Assembly (NCBI GenBank): GCA_035712285.1
Contig: DASTBA010000101.1
Location: 1-64,000, forward strand
Reading direction: 5' to 3'
Source: CAMLHP01 sp035712285
GTDB lineage: Bacteria; Gemmatimonadota; Gemmatimonadetes; Gemmatimonadales; GWC2-71-9
DNA length: 64,000 nt
Part shown: positions 8,677 to 16,817 of the stretch, piece after piece
How positions within the stretch are numbered: the stretch's first letter is position 1
Layout: the number at the start of each line of letters is the position of its first letter
Made by a program: the position numbers and the translations under genes
Notes under the pieces: generated by a model
The model's database searches: none
Told to the model about the DNA's origin: nothing
What the model saw: the letters and a program-made list of their open reading frames with translations, nothing else

Positions 8677-9848
8677 CGGCACCCGTCATCCGCCACCCCG
8701 GCGAGCTGCGCTGGGAGACCCGGCTGCTCACGGTCGTCGTCGCCACTCTCGTGGTCTTCGGCATCGTGGCGGTCTATGGCGCGTCCAGCCTCGTCCAGCT
8801 GCATGGCGGGCGGGTGGTGGAGTACAAGTACGCCCTGGTGCAGGTATCGGGCGCGGCCATCGGGGGCGCGCTCCTCATCGTCTTCTCCCGCATCGATTAC
8901 GACTTCTGGCGGCGGATGGCGTGGCCCATGCTGCTGGTGACGCTCGTGCTGCTGGCCATCCCCATCCTGCCGGGCATGGGCGCCATCGCGCCGAGCAAGA
9001 ACGGGGCGCAGCGCTGGATCCAGCTTGGGCCGCTCAGCTTCCAGCCATCCGAGATCGCCCGGCTGGTGGTGGTGATCTGGTGCGCCATGCTGGTGACGAA
9101 GAAGGGCGAGCAGCTGCGCGAGTTCAAGAAGGGCATCCTGCCGTTCGTGCTGGTCCTCGGCCTGGTGTTCGGCCTCGTGCTGCTGGAACCCAACCTCTCG
9201 ATGGCGACCCTCATCACCCTGCTGGGCGGTATCGTGCTCTTCGCGGCCGGCGCGCGCGTCGGGCATTTCGTGCTGCTGCTGGTGGCCGGGGTGCTGCTGG
9301 CCTACGACCGGATCCAGGCCGCACCCTACCGGCTGGCCCGCCTGCAGACCTATCTGCACGGCGGCGGCGGGGCCGATGCCGGATTCCAGATCACCCAATC
9401 CATCATCGGATTCGGCTCGGGCCGGCTCTTCGGTGTCGGGCTCGGGCACGGCTCGCAGAAGATGGGGTACCTGCCGTATGCCTACTCCGATTTTCTCTTC
9501 AGTCACATCGGCGAGGAGTGGGGCTTCCTGGGCATCGCCGTGGTGATCGGGCTGTACGCCACATTCTGCTGGCTGGGTTTCCGGATCGCGCGCACCGCGT
9601 CGGATGCCTTCGGCCAGTTCCTGGCCGTGGGGCTCACCGCCACCGTGGGGGTCACCGCCTTCATGCACATGGCGGTGACGCTCGGCATGATGCCGACCAC
9701 CGGCCTCACCCTGCCGTTCATGTCGTACGGACGGACGAGCCAGGTCATCGCGCTCGCCAGCGTTGGGATCCTGATCAACATCGGTCGGCAGCGGGGCAGA
9801 CCTCGCGTGCCGCGCGCGGCCAGGTCCGAGCGGCGTCCCGACGCATGA
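8673..9848 (+). CDS. ftsW: Septal peptidoglycan polymerase FtsW
   Basis: This SEDS-family glycosyltransferase polymerises lipid II at the septum together with FtsI. The 391-residue protein has about ten membrane helices. It contains the SEDS signatures GAQRWIQLG, FQPSEIARL and, late in the protein, GLTLPFMSYG. The extracytoplasmic loop holding GFGSGRLFGVGLGHG and HIGEEWGFLG is typical of FtsW/RodA. Position between murD and murG identifies it as FtsW rather than RodA. It begins with GTG in a four-base overlap with murD, and its last bases overlap murG. Confidence 0.95.
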   Translation: MTAPVIRHPGELRWETRLLTVVVATLVVFGIVAVYGASSLVQLHGGRVVEYKYALVQVSGAAIGGALLIVFSRIDYDFWRRMAWPMLLVTLVLLAIPILPGMGAIAPSKNGAQRWIQLGPLSFQPSEIARLVVVIWCAMLVTKKGEQLREFKKGILPFVLVLGLVFGLVLLEPNLSMATLITLLGGIVLFAAGARVGHFVLLLVAGVLLAYDRIQAAPYRLARLQTYLHGGGGADAGFQITQSIIGFGSGRLFGVGLGHGSQKMGYLPYAYSDFLFSHIGEEWGFLGIAVVIGLYATFCWLGFRIARTASDAFGQFLAVGLTATVGVTAFMHMAVTLGMMPTTGLTLPFMSYGRTSQVIALASVGILINIGRQRGRPRVPRAARSERRPDA

Positions 9849-10984
9849 CCCGCCGGCCGGTAGTCCTGATTGCCGGGGGTGGAACCGGCGGCCATCTCAT
9901 GCCGGCGCTGGCGCTCGCGAATGCCCTCCGGGTTCTGCACCCGGAATGGGAACCGGTGATGGTCGGCGCCACGCGTGGTGTGGAAGCCCGGGTACTGCCC
10001 ACCAAGGATTTCCGTTTCGAGTTGCTGCCGGCCGAGCCGCTCTACCGGCGTACCTGGTGGCGCAACGCCCGCTGGCCCGTCGTGGCATGGCGCCTGTTCC
10101 GCTCGGTGCGCTCGCTGATGGACCGTGAGCGTCCGGTGGCGGTGCTCGGCACCGGCGGCTACGCCTCGGCGCCGGTGGTCTGGTGGGCTGCCCGTCAAGG
10201 CATTCCGGCCGCGATCCAGGAACAGAATGCCTTTCCCGGCCTTGCCACCCGCCTGCTCGCGCGGCGGGTCCGGCACGTCTATCTGGGAGTGCCGGAAGCC
10301 CGGGCCCGGCTGGACACCGGACGTGCCCAGGTGTTCGACACGGGAAACCCCATCAATCCGCCCGATCCGGCACGCCGAACCGAGGCGCTTCGCCGGCTTG
10401 GGCTCGATGCCGGGCGGCCGGTGCTCCTGGTGACGGGAGGCAGCCAGGGCTCGCTGGCGATCAATCGCGCCGTGGCGCGCTGGCTGGACGCGAGGCCGCC
10501 GGAGGCTCACGACTGGCAGGTACTGTGGGTGACCGGTCGCGGCACATTCGGCGAGTTCTCGGGCCGGGACAACCCACCGGCGATCCGGGTTGTGGACTTC
10601 CTGGATCCGATGGCCGATGCCTACGCGGTGGCCGACCTCGTCGTGTCGCGCGCGGGGATGATGACGGTGGCCGAGCTCTGTGCCTGGGGTCTGCCCGGCA
10701 TCCTGATTCCGCTGCCGACGTCGGCGGCGGATCACCAGACCCACAATGCCCGGGTGCTGGCCGAGGCGGGAGCTGGGCGGCTCCTGCCCCAGTCGGCCCT
10801 GGAGCGGGGCGGGCTGGGCACCGCGCTCGCCGGCCTCATGGAGAATGCGCCCGAACGGCGCCAGATGGCCGATCAGGCCCGCCAGCGGGGCCGGCCCGAT
10901 GCCGCTCGGCAGATCGTGTCACATTTCTCGACACTCATCCGGCCCGCCGAGTCTTTCCCAAATAGCGGCCGGATTTTAGATTAG
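9845..10984 (+). CDS. murG: UDP-GlcNAc transferase MurG (lipid II synthesis)
   Basis: MurG attaches GlcNAc to lipid I on the inner face of the membrane, giving lipid II. The ATG at 9845 in an ATGA overlap with ftsW gives 379 residues. The N-terminal glycine-rich motif GGGTGGH (residues 11-17), the second glycine-rich stretch TGGSQGS, and SRAGMMTVAE plus the ADHQTHNA segment of the C-terminal UDP-GlcNAc-binding domain all match the family. The stop is followed after ten bases by murC. Confidence 0.96.
   Translation: MTRRPVVLIAGGGTGGHLMPALALANALRVLHPEWEPVMVGATRGVEARVLPTKDFRFELLPAEPLYRRTWWRNARWPVVAWRLFRSVRSLMDRERPVAVLGTGGYASAPVVWWAARQGIPAAIQEQNAFPGLATRLLARRVRHVYLGVPEARARLDTGRAQVFDTGNPINPPDPARRTEALRRLGLDAGRPVLLVTGGSQGSLAINRAVARWLDARPPEAHDWQVLWVTGRGTFGEFSGRDNPPAIRVVDFLDPMADAYAVADLVVSRAGMMTVAELCAWGLPGILIPLPTSAADHQTHNARVLAEAGAGRLLPQSALERGGLGTALAGLMENAPERRQMADQARQRGRPDAARQIVSHFSTLIRPAESFPNSGRILD
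10977..10982 (+). promoter_or_regulatory. Possible -10 element ahead of murC
   Basis: The AT-rich patch ending murG contains TAGATT, matching four of six positions of TATAAT, in otherwise very GC-rich sequence. Transcription from it would begin only about five to seven bases before the murC ATG, leaving almost no leader. No good -35 hexamer is visible 16-18 bases upstream. This is a weak candidate for an internal promoter. Confidence 0.2.
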
Positions 10985-10994
10985 CCGCACTACG

Positions 10995-12368
10995 ATGGAC
11001 CTGTTCAACCCCGCCGACCGGCGTCCGGTTCACTTCATGGGGGTCGGTGGCGCGGGCATGAGCGCACTGGCCGTGCTGGCGTGTCGGCGCGGCGTGGTGG
11101 TTTCGGGGTGCGACACCGATCTGGCCGGAGCACAGGACGTGATCGCCGCCGGCGCGGACGTCCGTCAGGGCCACGATCCCTCCCATGTCATTGGCGCGCG
11201 CGCCGTCATCGTGACGGCGGCCGTTTCCGCAGCACATCCGGAACTGGAGGCGGCCCGCGCGGCGGGGATTCCCGTCGTGCCGCGAAAGGAAGCGCTAGGC
11301 CAGCTGGTCCGGGGGCGGTCCGTGGTGGCCCTTGCCGGCACGCATGGCAAGACGACCACGACCGTGATGACCACCCTGGCGCTCGAGGCGGCGGGGCTGG
11401 CCCCGACCGGGCTCGCTGGCGGGCGCGTGGCGGCATGGGGTGGCAACGCCCGGCTGGGCGGTGACGCGCTCTATGTGGTCGAGGCCGACGAGTACGACCA
11501 GGCGTTCCTGACGCTGTATCCTGACGTCGCGGTCGTGAACAACGTCGAGCCCGATCACCTCGAGTGTTACGGCTCGGTGGAACAGCTGGAAGCGGCCTTC
11601 GTGGAGTTTGCCGGCCGCGCCCGGGTGGCCATCATGGCGGCCGACGATGGGGGAGCCCGGCGGGTGTCGGCCCGGGTGGGCACCACGGTATGGCGGTTCG
11701 GCACGGCGGAGGATGCGGATCTCCGCATCGGACGCGTGGAGCAGGATGCACAAGGGTCGCGAGCCGATGTAACTTTGCCGGACGGGAAGCGCGTGGTACT
11801 GTCGCTGCGCGTCCCGGGCATGCACAACATTCGCAATGCGACCGGTGCCTTGGGGGCCGTGGTCGCGCTGGGCGGTTCCGTGGAGCGCGCGCTCGAGGCG
11901 CTCGCGGCGTTCAGTGGAGTGGGCCGGCGGTTCGACCGGCTCGGTGAGGCGGGCGGAGTCATCGTCGTGGACGACTACGCCCACCATCCTTCCGAACTCG
12001 CCGCCACTCTGGCGGCGGCACGGCAGGCGTACCCGGAGCGTCGGCTGGTGGCAGTTTTTCAGCCGCATCTATATTCGCGCACCAGGGAGCACGGCGTGGC
12101 CATGGGCGAGGCGCTGGCGGCCGCCGATCTCGCGATCGTGACGGACGTCTACGGCGCCCGCGAGGCGCCGGTGCCGGGTGTGACCGGTGCCATCGTGGCG
12201 GATGCCGCGGCCCGGTCGGGCGCACAGGTGATATACGAGCCTGACCGGGCCCGGCTCACCGCCGCAGTAGGCGAACGTCTCCGCTCCGGTGACCTGGTGC
12301 TGACGCTCGGCGCGGGGGATGTCACCCGGGTCGGGCCGGAGCTGCTGGCCCGGCGCACGGAACCGTGA
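10995..12368 (+). CDS. murC: UDP-N-acetylmuramate:L-alanine ligase MurC
   Basis: MurC performs the first peptide addition (L-Ala) to UDP-MurNAc. The protein has 457 residues. The N-terminal HFMGVGGAGMSALA motif binds the nucleotide sugar, the P-loop GTHGKTTT (K119) is the MurC variant of the Mur ligase motif, and VDDYAHHPSE in the C-terminal domain is a MurC hallmark. In many dcw clusters murB follows; here ftsQ follows directly with a GTGA overlap, so murB must lie elsewhere. Confidence 0.97.
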   Translation: MDLFNPADRRPVHFMGVGGAGMSALAVLACRRGVVVSGCDTDLAGAQDVIAAGADVRQGHDPSHVIGARAVIVTAAVSAAHPELEAARAAGIPVVPRKEALGQLVRGRSVVALAGTHGKTTTTVMTTLALEAAGLAPTGLAGGRVAAWGGNARLGGDALYVVEADEYDQAFLTLYPDVAVVNNVEPDHLECYGSVEQLEAAFVEFAGRARVAIMAADDGGARRVSARVGTTVWRFGTAEDADLRIGRVEQDAQGSRADVTLPDGKRVVLSLRVPGMHNIRNATGALGAVVALGGSVERALEALAAFSGVGRRFDRLGEAGGVIVVDDYAHHPSELAATLAAARQAYPERRLVAVFQPHLYSRTREHGVAMGEALAAADLAIVTDVYGAREAPVPGVTGAIVADAAARSGAQVIYEPDRARLTAAVGERLRSGDLVLTLGAGDVTRVGPELLARRTEP

Positions 12369-13039
12369 AGCGCCGGTGGGTCTGGCTGGGTGCGGCCGCA
12401 GCCGTCGCGGCCGCCTGGTTCGGCGGACCGCCGCTGTTGCGCAAGGCGGAGTTCTTCCGCGTCCGCCGGGTCGAGTTCGTGGGGCTCCGGTATCAGGCCG
12501 CTGATTCGGCGCTGAAGGCGCTGAAGCTGCCGAGGCGGCTGAGTGTGTTCGACGATCTCGACGCCATCCGGGCCCGGGCCCGCCGGATTCCCGGGATCAG
12601 GTCGGCCGAGGTCGGCCGGCGGTTGCCGGGGACGCTGGTGGTGCGGGTCGAGGAACGAGCCCCGGTTGCGCTGGTCACGACCCACCAGGGTCTCCGCCTG
12701 ATGGATGCGTCGGGCGCCCTGCTGCCGTTTGATCCGGTGCGCTCTGCGCCGGACCTGCCGGTGGCGGATACCGCAACGGCGGCCATCGGACAGTTGCTGT
12801 CGGCGATCCGCCGCGTGCAGCCGGGTCTCTTCCGGCGGATCGCCGTGGCCGGGATGGCAGGGCGGGATGTGGCGGTGACAGCCGATGGACACCGGTACCT
12901 CTTTCGGCGGGATGCCTCGAACCAGGAGATGCGCGCGGTGATGCTTGTGGCGGCGGACCTGACCCGGAAGGGGCGCACGTTCGGCGAGCTGGACGGACGC
13001 TTCACCGGCTACGTGGTGGTCCGGGGCGCCGGCGCATGA
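12365..13039 (+). CDS. ftsQ: Cell division protein FtsQ (POTRA domain)
   Basis: A short basic N-terminus, one membrane helix (about residues 6-23), then a POTRA-type domain (about 32-100) with the pattern FRVRRVEFVG...IPGIRSAEVGRRLPGTLVVRVEER. This is the FtsQ/DivIB arrangement. FtsQ links FtsL/FtsB to the division machinery. At 224 residues it is short for the family, with a small beta domain. It starts with GTG overlapping murC and ends overlapping ftsA by four bases. Position between murC and ftsA strengthens an assignment that is otherwise weakly conserved in sequence. Confidence 0.88.
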   Translation: MKRRWVWLGAAAAVAAAWFGGPPLLRKAEFFRVRRVEFVGLRYQAADSALKALKLPRRLSVFDDLDAIRARARRIPGIRSAEVGRRLPGTLVVRVEERAPVALVTTHQGLRLMDASGALLPFDPVRSAPDLPVADTATAAIGQLLSAIRRVQPGLFRRIAVAGMAGRDVAVTADGHRYLFRRDASNQEMRAVMLVAADLTRKGRTFGELDGRFTGYVVVRGAGA

Positions 13040-14286
13040 GCGTGCAACCGGACCGCCTGGTCGCGGCACTGGATATCGGTTCCACCAAGGTGGTCGGGCT
13101 GGTCGCGGAAGTCGGAGGCGACGCCCGGGCGCCGGTGGTCAAGATCCTGGGGGTCGGCACGGAGCGCAGCGGCGGGGTCCGGCGTGGTGTGGTGCGGGAC
13201 ATCGAGGAAACCACGCGGGCCGTGTCCCGGGCGATGCGGGACGCCCAGCGCATGGCGGGGCTCGAGGTCGGCGCGCTCTATTGCGGCATCGCCGGGGAGC
13301 ATGTGGCGGGGCGCAGCTCGCACGGGATGGTCAGCGTGACCGGGGACGAGATCCGCACCGGTGATGTCGCGCGGGTCAACGACATGGCCAGCAACGTCTC
13401 CTTCGGCCGCGACCATGAGCTGCTCCACGCCATTCCCCAGGACTACCTGATCGACCAGCAGGCCGGCATCACCGATCCGATCGGCATGACCGGCTCGCGG
13501 CTGGAGGCGGAGGTCTACCTCGTCACCGTCCTGTCCAGCGCGATGCAGAACCTCCGGAAGTGCGTGGAGCGGGCGGGACACCAGGTGGCGGAGTTCGTGC
13601 TGGAGCCGCTGGCGGCGTCGCTGGCGGTGCTGACGCCGGACGAACGGGAGCTGGGCTGCGCCATCGTGGAACTGGGCGGCGGCTCCACCAACGTGGCGGT
13701 GTTCCAGGGCGGCAAGATCCGGCACACCGCCTCGCTGCTCTGTGCCGGGGGCCATGTGACCGGCGACATCGTGCATGGGCTGCAGGTGACGCAGCAGGAT
13801 GCGGAGCGCCTGAAGGAACGCTTCGGCGCGGTGTACGAGCCGCTGGTGCCGGAGACCGACCTCTTCGACCTGCCGAGCACGCCGGGCCAGGGGGCGCGGA
13901 ACGCGCATCGCCGCGTGCTTGCGCACATCATGCACATGCGGATGCAGGAAGTGCTGGAATACGCGCTGGACGAGATCACCCGGGCCGGCTTTCACCAGCG
14001 GCTGCCTGCCGGCGTCGTGCTCACGGGGGGCGGCGCCCAGGCCCCGGGGATCGTGGAACTCGCCCGGGAAGTCTTCGCCATGCCGGCGCGCGCCGGCGTG
14101 CCGGGGCAGCACCTGCGCGGGCTGGCGGACAGCGTCGAGTCGCCGGTCTTCGCGGTGCCGGTCGGGCTTGCCCTCTACGGGGCGCGGCAATCGCTGGCCA
14201 GCGGGTTCGGCACCGGCGGGCGGCGTGCGCTCGGTGTGGACCGCTATCTCGCTCCTGTCAAACGGTGGTTGCAGGATTTCTTCTGA
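13036..14286 (+). CDS. ftsA: Cell division protein FtsA
   Basis: This actin-like ATPase tethers FtsZ filaments to the membrane. The 416-residue protein begins with the phosphate-1 motif ALDIGSTKVVGLV. It has the FtsA 1C subdomain region around residues 85-165 and the second phosphate motif VELGGGSTNVAVF, then LTGGGAQAPG near the adenosine site. The C-terminus (YLAPVKRWLQDFF) is an amphipathic helix of the kind that inserts in the membrane. It overlaps ftsQ by four bases and is followed by ftsZ after 20 bases. Confidence 0.96.
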   Translation: MSVQPDRLVAALDIGSTKVVGLVAEVGGDARAPVVKILGVGTERSGGVRRGVVRDIEETTRAVSRAMRDAQRMAGLEVGALYCGIAGEHVAGRSSHGMVSVTGDEIRTGDVARVNDMASNVSFGRDHELLHAIPQDYLIDQQAGITDPIGMTGSRLEAEVYLVTVLSSAMQNLRKCVERAGHQVAEFVLEPLAASLAVLTPDERELGCAIVELGGGSTNVAVFQGGKIRHTASLLCAGGHVTGDIVHGLQVTQQDAERLKERFGAVYEPLVPETDLFDLPSTPGQGARNAHRRVLAHIMHMRMQEVLEYALDEITRAGFHQRLPAGVVLTGGGAQAPGIVELAREVFAMPARAGVPGQHLRGLADSVESPVFAVPVGLALYGARQSLASGFGTGGRRALGVDRYLAPVKRWLQDFF

Positions 14287-14306
14287 CCGTGCCGGAAGGG
14301 GACGCC

Positions 14307-15512
14307 ATGATTTTCGAGCTGGAAGAAAACGGCGCGCAGAATGCGCGGATGAAGGTGGTCGGCGTCGGCGGCGGTGGCGGGAACGCCGTCAACCGGATGA
14401 TCGAGGAAGGCCTGCAGGGGGTCGAGTTCATCTCGGTCAACACCGATTCGCAGGCGCTGCAGAACTCCCGGTCCGACGTGAAGGTGCAGATCGGCAAGAA
14501 GCTGACCCGCGGCCTGGGCGCCGGGGCGCGGCCCGAGATCGGCCGCCAGGCGATCGAGGAGAACCGCGACGATATCACGCCCCACGTCCATGGCGCCGAC
14601 ATGGTGTTCGTCACCTGCGGCATGGGCGGCGGCACCGGCACGGGCGCGGCGCCTGTGATCGCGCAACTCGCCCGGGAGGCGGGGGCGCTCACCGTCGGCA
14701 TCGTGACCAAGCCGTTCCTCTTCGAGGGCCGCAAGCGGATGCGGCAGGCGGAGACCGGCATCAGCGAGATGCGCAAGAGCGTGGACACGATGATCGTCGT
14801 GCCCAACGAGCGCCTGCTCGCCGTGGTGGGGAAGGGCATCCCCTTCCAGGATGCGCTCAAGAAGGCGGATGAAGTACTGCTGCACGCCACCCAGGGCATC
14901 GCGAGCCTCATCACCGCCACCGGCATCATCAACGTGGATTTCGCCGACGTGCGGACCGTGATGCAGAACGGCGGCGCCGCCCTCATGGGCACCGGCATCG
15001 GCCGGGGCGAGACCCGGGCCCTCGAAGCGGCGCAGCAGGCGATCTCCAGCCCGCTGCTCGACAACGTCTCGATCGCCGGCGCCACCGGGGTCCTGATCAA
15101 CATCATCGGCGGCGACGATCTCACCCTGGGCGAGGTCACCCAGATCAACGACATCATCCACGACGCGGTGGGCGACGAGGCGGAGATCATCTTCGGCGCC
15201 GGCCGGGACGCGGCGATGCACGGCGAGGTGCGGGTAACGGTGATCGCCACCGGCTTCGACCGGGCGGTGACCGGTGCGGATCAGCCGGCGGCGGTGCGGA
15301 ACGGGACCACCAGCGTCCTGCAGTTCCCGGGCACTGGCACAAAGCGTGCTTCCGGTGCGACATTGCAGACCCCGGCCGCCGGAATCCCTCGGGCGATGCC
15401 GCGCCCGCCGGCGGCCGGTGCAGGACCGGGAAGTGCTTCGAGCGGTGCGGGTTCCAGCGGCGACATGCCGGAGATGGAAATCCCGACCTTCATCCGCAGA
15501 CAGATGGATTGA
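14307..15512 (+). CDS. ftsZ: Cell division GTPase FtsZ
   Basis: This tubulin-like GTPase forms the Z ring. The start ATG at 14307 is preceded by the purine-rich ribosome site GGAAGGGGA (14294-14302) and gives 401 residues. The GTP-binding signature GGGTGTG lies at residues 107-113, after VGVGGGGGNAVNRM near the N-terminus. A Pro/Ala/Gly-rich linker (about 335-385) leads to the conserved tail IPTFIRRQ, which contacts FtsA and other partners. It is the last morphogenetic gene of the dcw cluster. Confidence 0.98.
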   Translation: MIFELEENGAQNARMKVVGVGGGGGNAVNRMIEEGLQGVEFISVNTDSQALQNSRSDVKVQIGKKLTRGLGAGARPEIGRQAIEENRDDITPHVHGADMVFVTCGMGGGTGTGAAPVIAQLAREAGALTVGIVTKPFLFEGRKRMRQAETGISEMRKSVDTMIVVPNERLLAVVGKGIPFQDALKKADEVLLHATQGIASLITATGIINVDFADVRTVMQNGGAALMGTGIGRGETRALEAAQQAISSPLLDNVSIAGATGVLINIIGGDDLTLGEVTQINDIIHDAVGDEAEIIFGAGRDAAMHGEVRVTVIATGFDRAVTGADQPAAVRNGTTSVLQFPGTGTKRASGATLQTPAAGIPRAMPRPPAAGAGPGSASSGAGSSGDMPEMEIPTFIRRQMD

Positions 15513-15514
15513 GC

Positions 15515-16783
15515 ATGCGATCGAGCAGACTGGCCGCCGTGGCGGTCTTCACGGCGGCCGCGTATTTCGCGGCAACGGGGGCATGGCCCTGGCGGCGGCT
15601 TTCCGAGCCGGCCACGCCGCTCGCCACCGCTACCCGGGTGGCCCCCACCCACCGCACCCTCGCCGACACCTTGCAGCGCGGCGAGACCCTGTCCGAGCTG
15701 CTCGAGCGGCACAACGTGGTCGGCCTTGACCTCGCCAGTCTCACGTCGGCCCTCGACCCCCGCCGCCTCCGGGCCGGCCTGATCTTCAATTTCCGTCGTC
15801 CGGTGGCGGACTCGGTTCCCGACCGCGTCACCGTCCGTACCAGCCCCGAGCAACTCGTCCGGTTCACCCGCGTGGCGAATGCCTGGTCCGCGGATGTGGA
15901 GCCGATCGCCTGGCGCCCGGAAGTGATCCGGGTCGAGGGCGACATCCAGAACTCGCTCTACGAGGCACTGGATCGCCAGATTCCCGATTCCGAACTTGCC
16001 GGCCCTGAGCGCGAGCGCCTGGCCTGGGCGCTGGCCGACGTGTTTGCGTGGGAGGTGGACTTCTCCCGCGACATCCGGGCCGGCGACCATTTCACCGTGG
16101 CGCTGGAACGGCTGGTCTCGGATGCGGGGGAAGTGCGCTTCGGCCGGGTCCTGGCCAGCGATCTCTCGGTGGACTCCCGCCACTACACGGCGTTCCGCTT
16201 CGAGCAGGCGGGGAGCGTCTCGTTCTTCGACAAGGACGGCAACTCGCTCAAGCGGGCATTCCTGCGGGCTCCGGTCGAGTTCCGCCGCATCTCGTCCAAT
16301 TTCACGAGCGCGCGGTTTCATCCGGTGCTGGGCTACACCCGGAAGCATGAGGGCACCGACTACGCGGCGGCAACCGGCACACCGGTCATGGCAGCGGGAG
16401 ACGGGACGGTCATCCGGGCCGGCCGGGCCGGCGGGTACGGTAACCTGATCGAGATCCGCCACCGGAGCGGGATCACGACTCGCTATGGACACCTGAGCCG
16501 CATCCTCACGCACGCCGGGGCGCACGTGAGCCAGGGGCAGGTCATCGGGAAGGTGGGCCAGACCGGTCTCGCCACGGGACCCCATCTTCATTACGAGTTC
16601 CGCGTGAACGGCGTCGCGAAGGATTCACGCCGGGTGGACCTTGGCAACGGTGCCCCGGTCGCCCGGGCGGACCGCGCGGCCTTCAACACCGACCGCGACA
16701 GTCTCGCGGCCATCCTGTACGGCCAGCCGGTGCCGCCGGCGCGGCTCATGGCGGCCAACAAGAGTGCCGGCTCCACGAGCTGA
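15515..16783 (+). CDS. MepM-like M23 murein endopeptidase
   Basis: This secreted or membrane-anchored metallopeptidase is predicted to cut peptidoglycan cross-links. From ATG 15515 it has 422 residues; a TTG at 15509 overlapping the ftsZ stop is an alternative start. An N-terminal hydrophobic segment is followed by an OapA/LysM-like region (TLQRGETLSELLERHN, about 50-65), a middle domain resembling Csd3/MepM, and a C-terminal M23 domain. The zinc ligands are visible in HEGTD (H278, D282) and HLHYE (H359). Close linkage behind ftsZ suggests a role in splitting or remodelling septal wall. Whether it is active or an EnvC-type activator cannot be told, but the zinc residues are intact. Confidence 0.88.
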   Translation: MRSSRLAAVAVFTAAAYFAATGAWPWRRLSEPATPLATATRVAPTHRTLADTLQRGETLSELLERHNVVGLDLASLTSALDPRRLRAGLIFNFRRPVADSVPDRVTVRTSPEQLVRFTRVANAWSADVEPIAWRPEVIRVEGDIQNSLYEALDRQIPDSELAGPERERLAWALADVFAWEVDFSRDIRAGDHFTVALERLVSDAGEVRFGRVLASDLSVDSRHYTAFRFEQAGSVSFFDKDGNSLKRAFLRAPVEFRRISSNFTSARFHPVLGYTRKHEGTDYAAATGTPVMAAGDGTVIRAGRAGGYGNLIEIRHRSGITTRYGHLSRILTHAGAHVSQGQVIGKVGQTGLATGPHLHYEFRVNGVAKDSRRVDLGNGAPVARADRAAFNTDRDSLAAILYGQPVPPARLMAANKSAGSTS

Positions 16784-16817
16784 CCTGCACGCCGGGTGAC
16801 GGTCCGCGCCGTACCCG

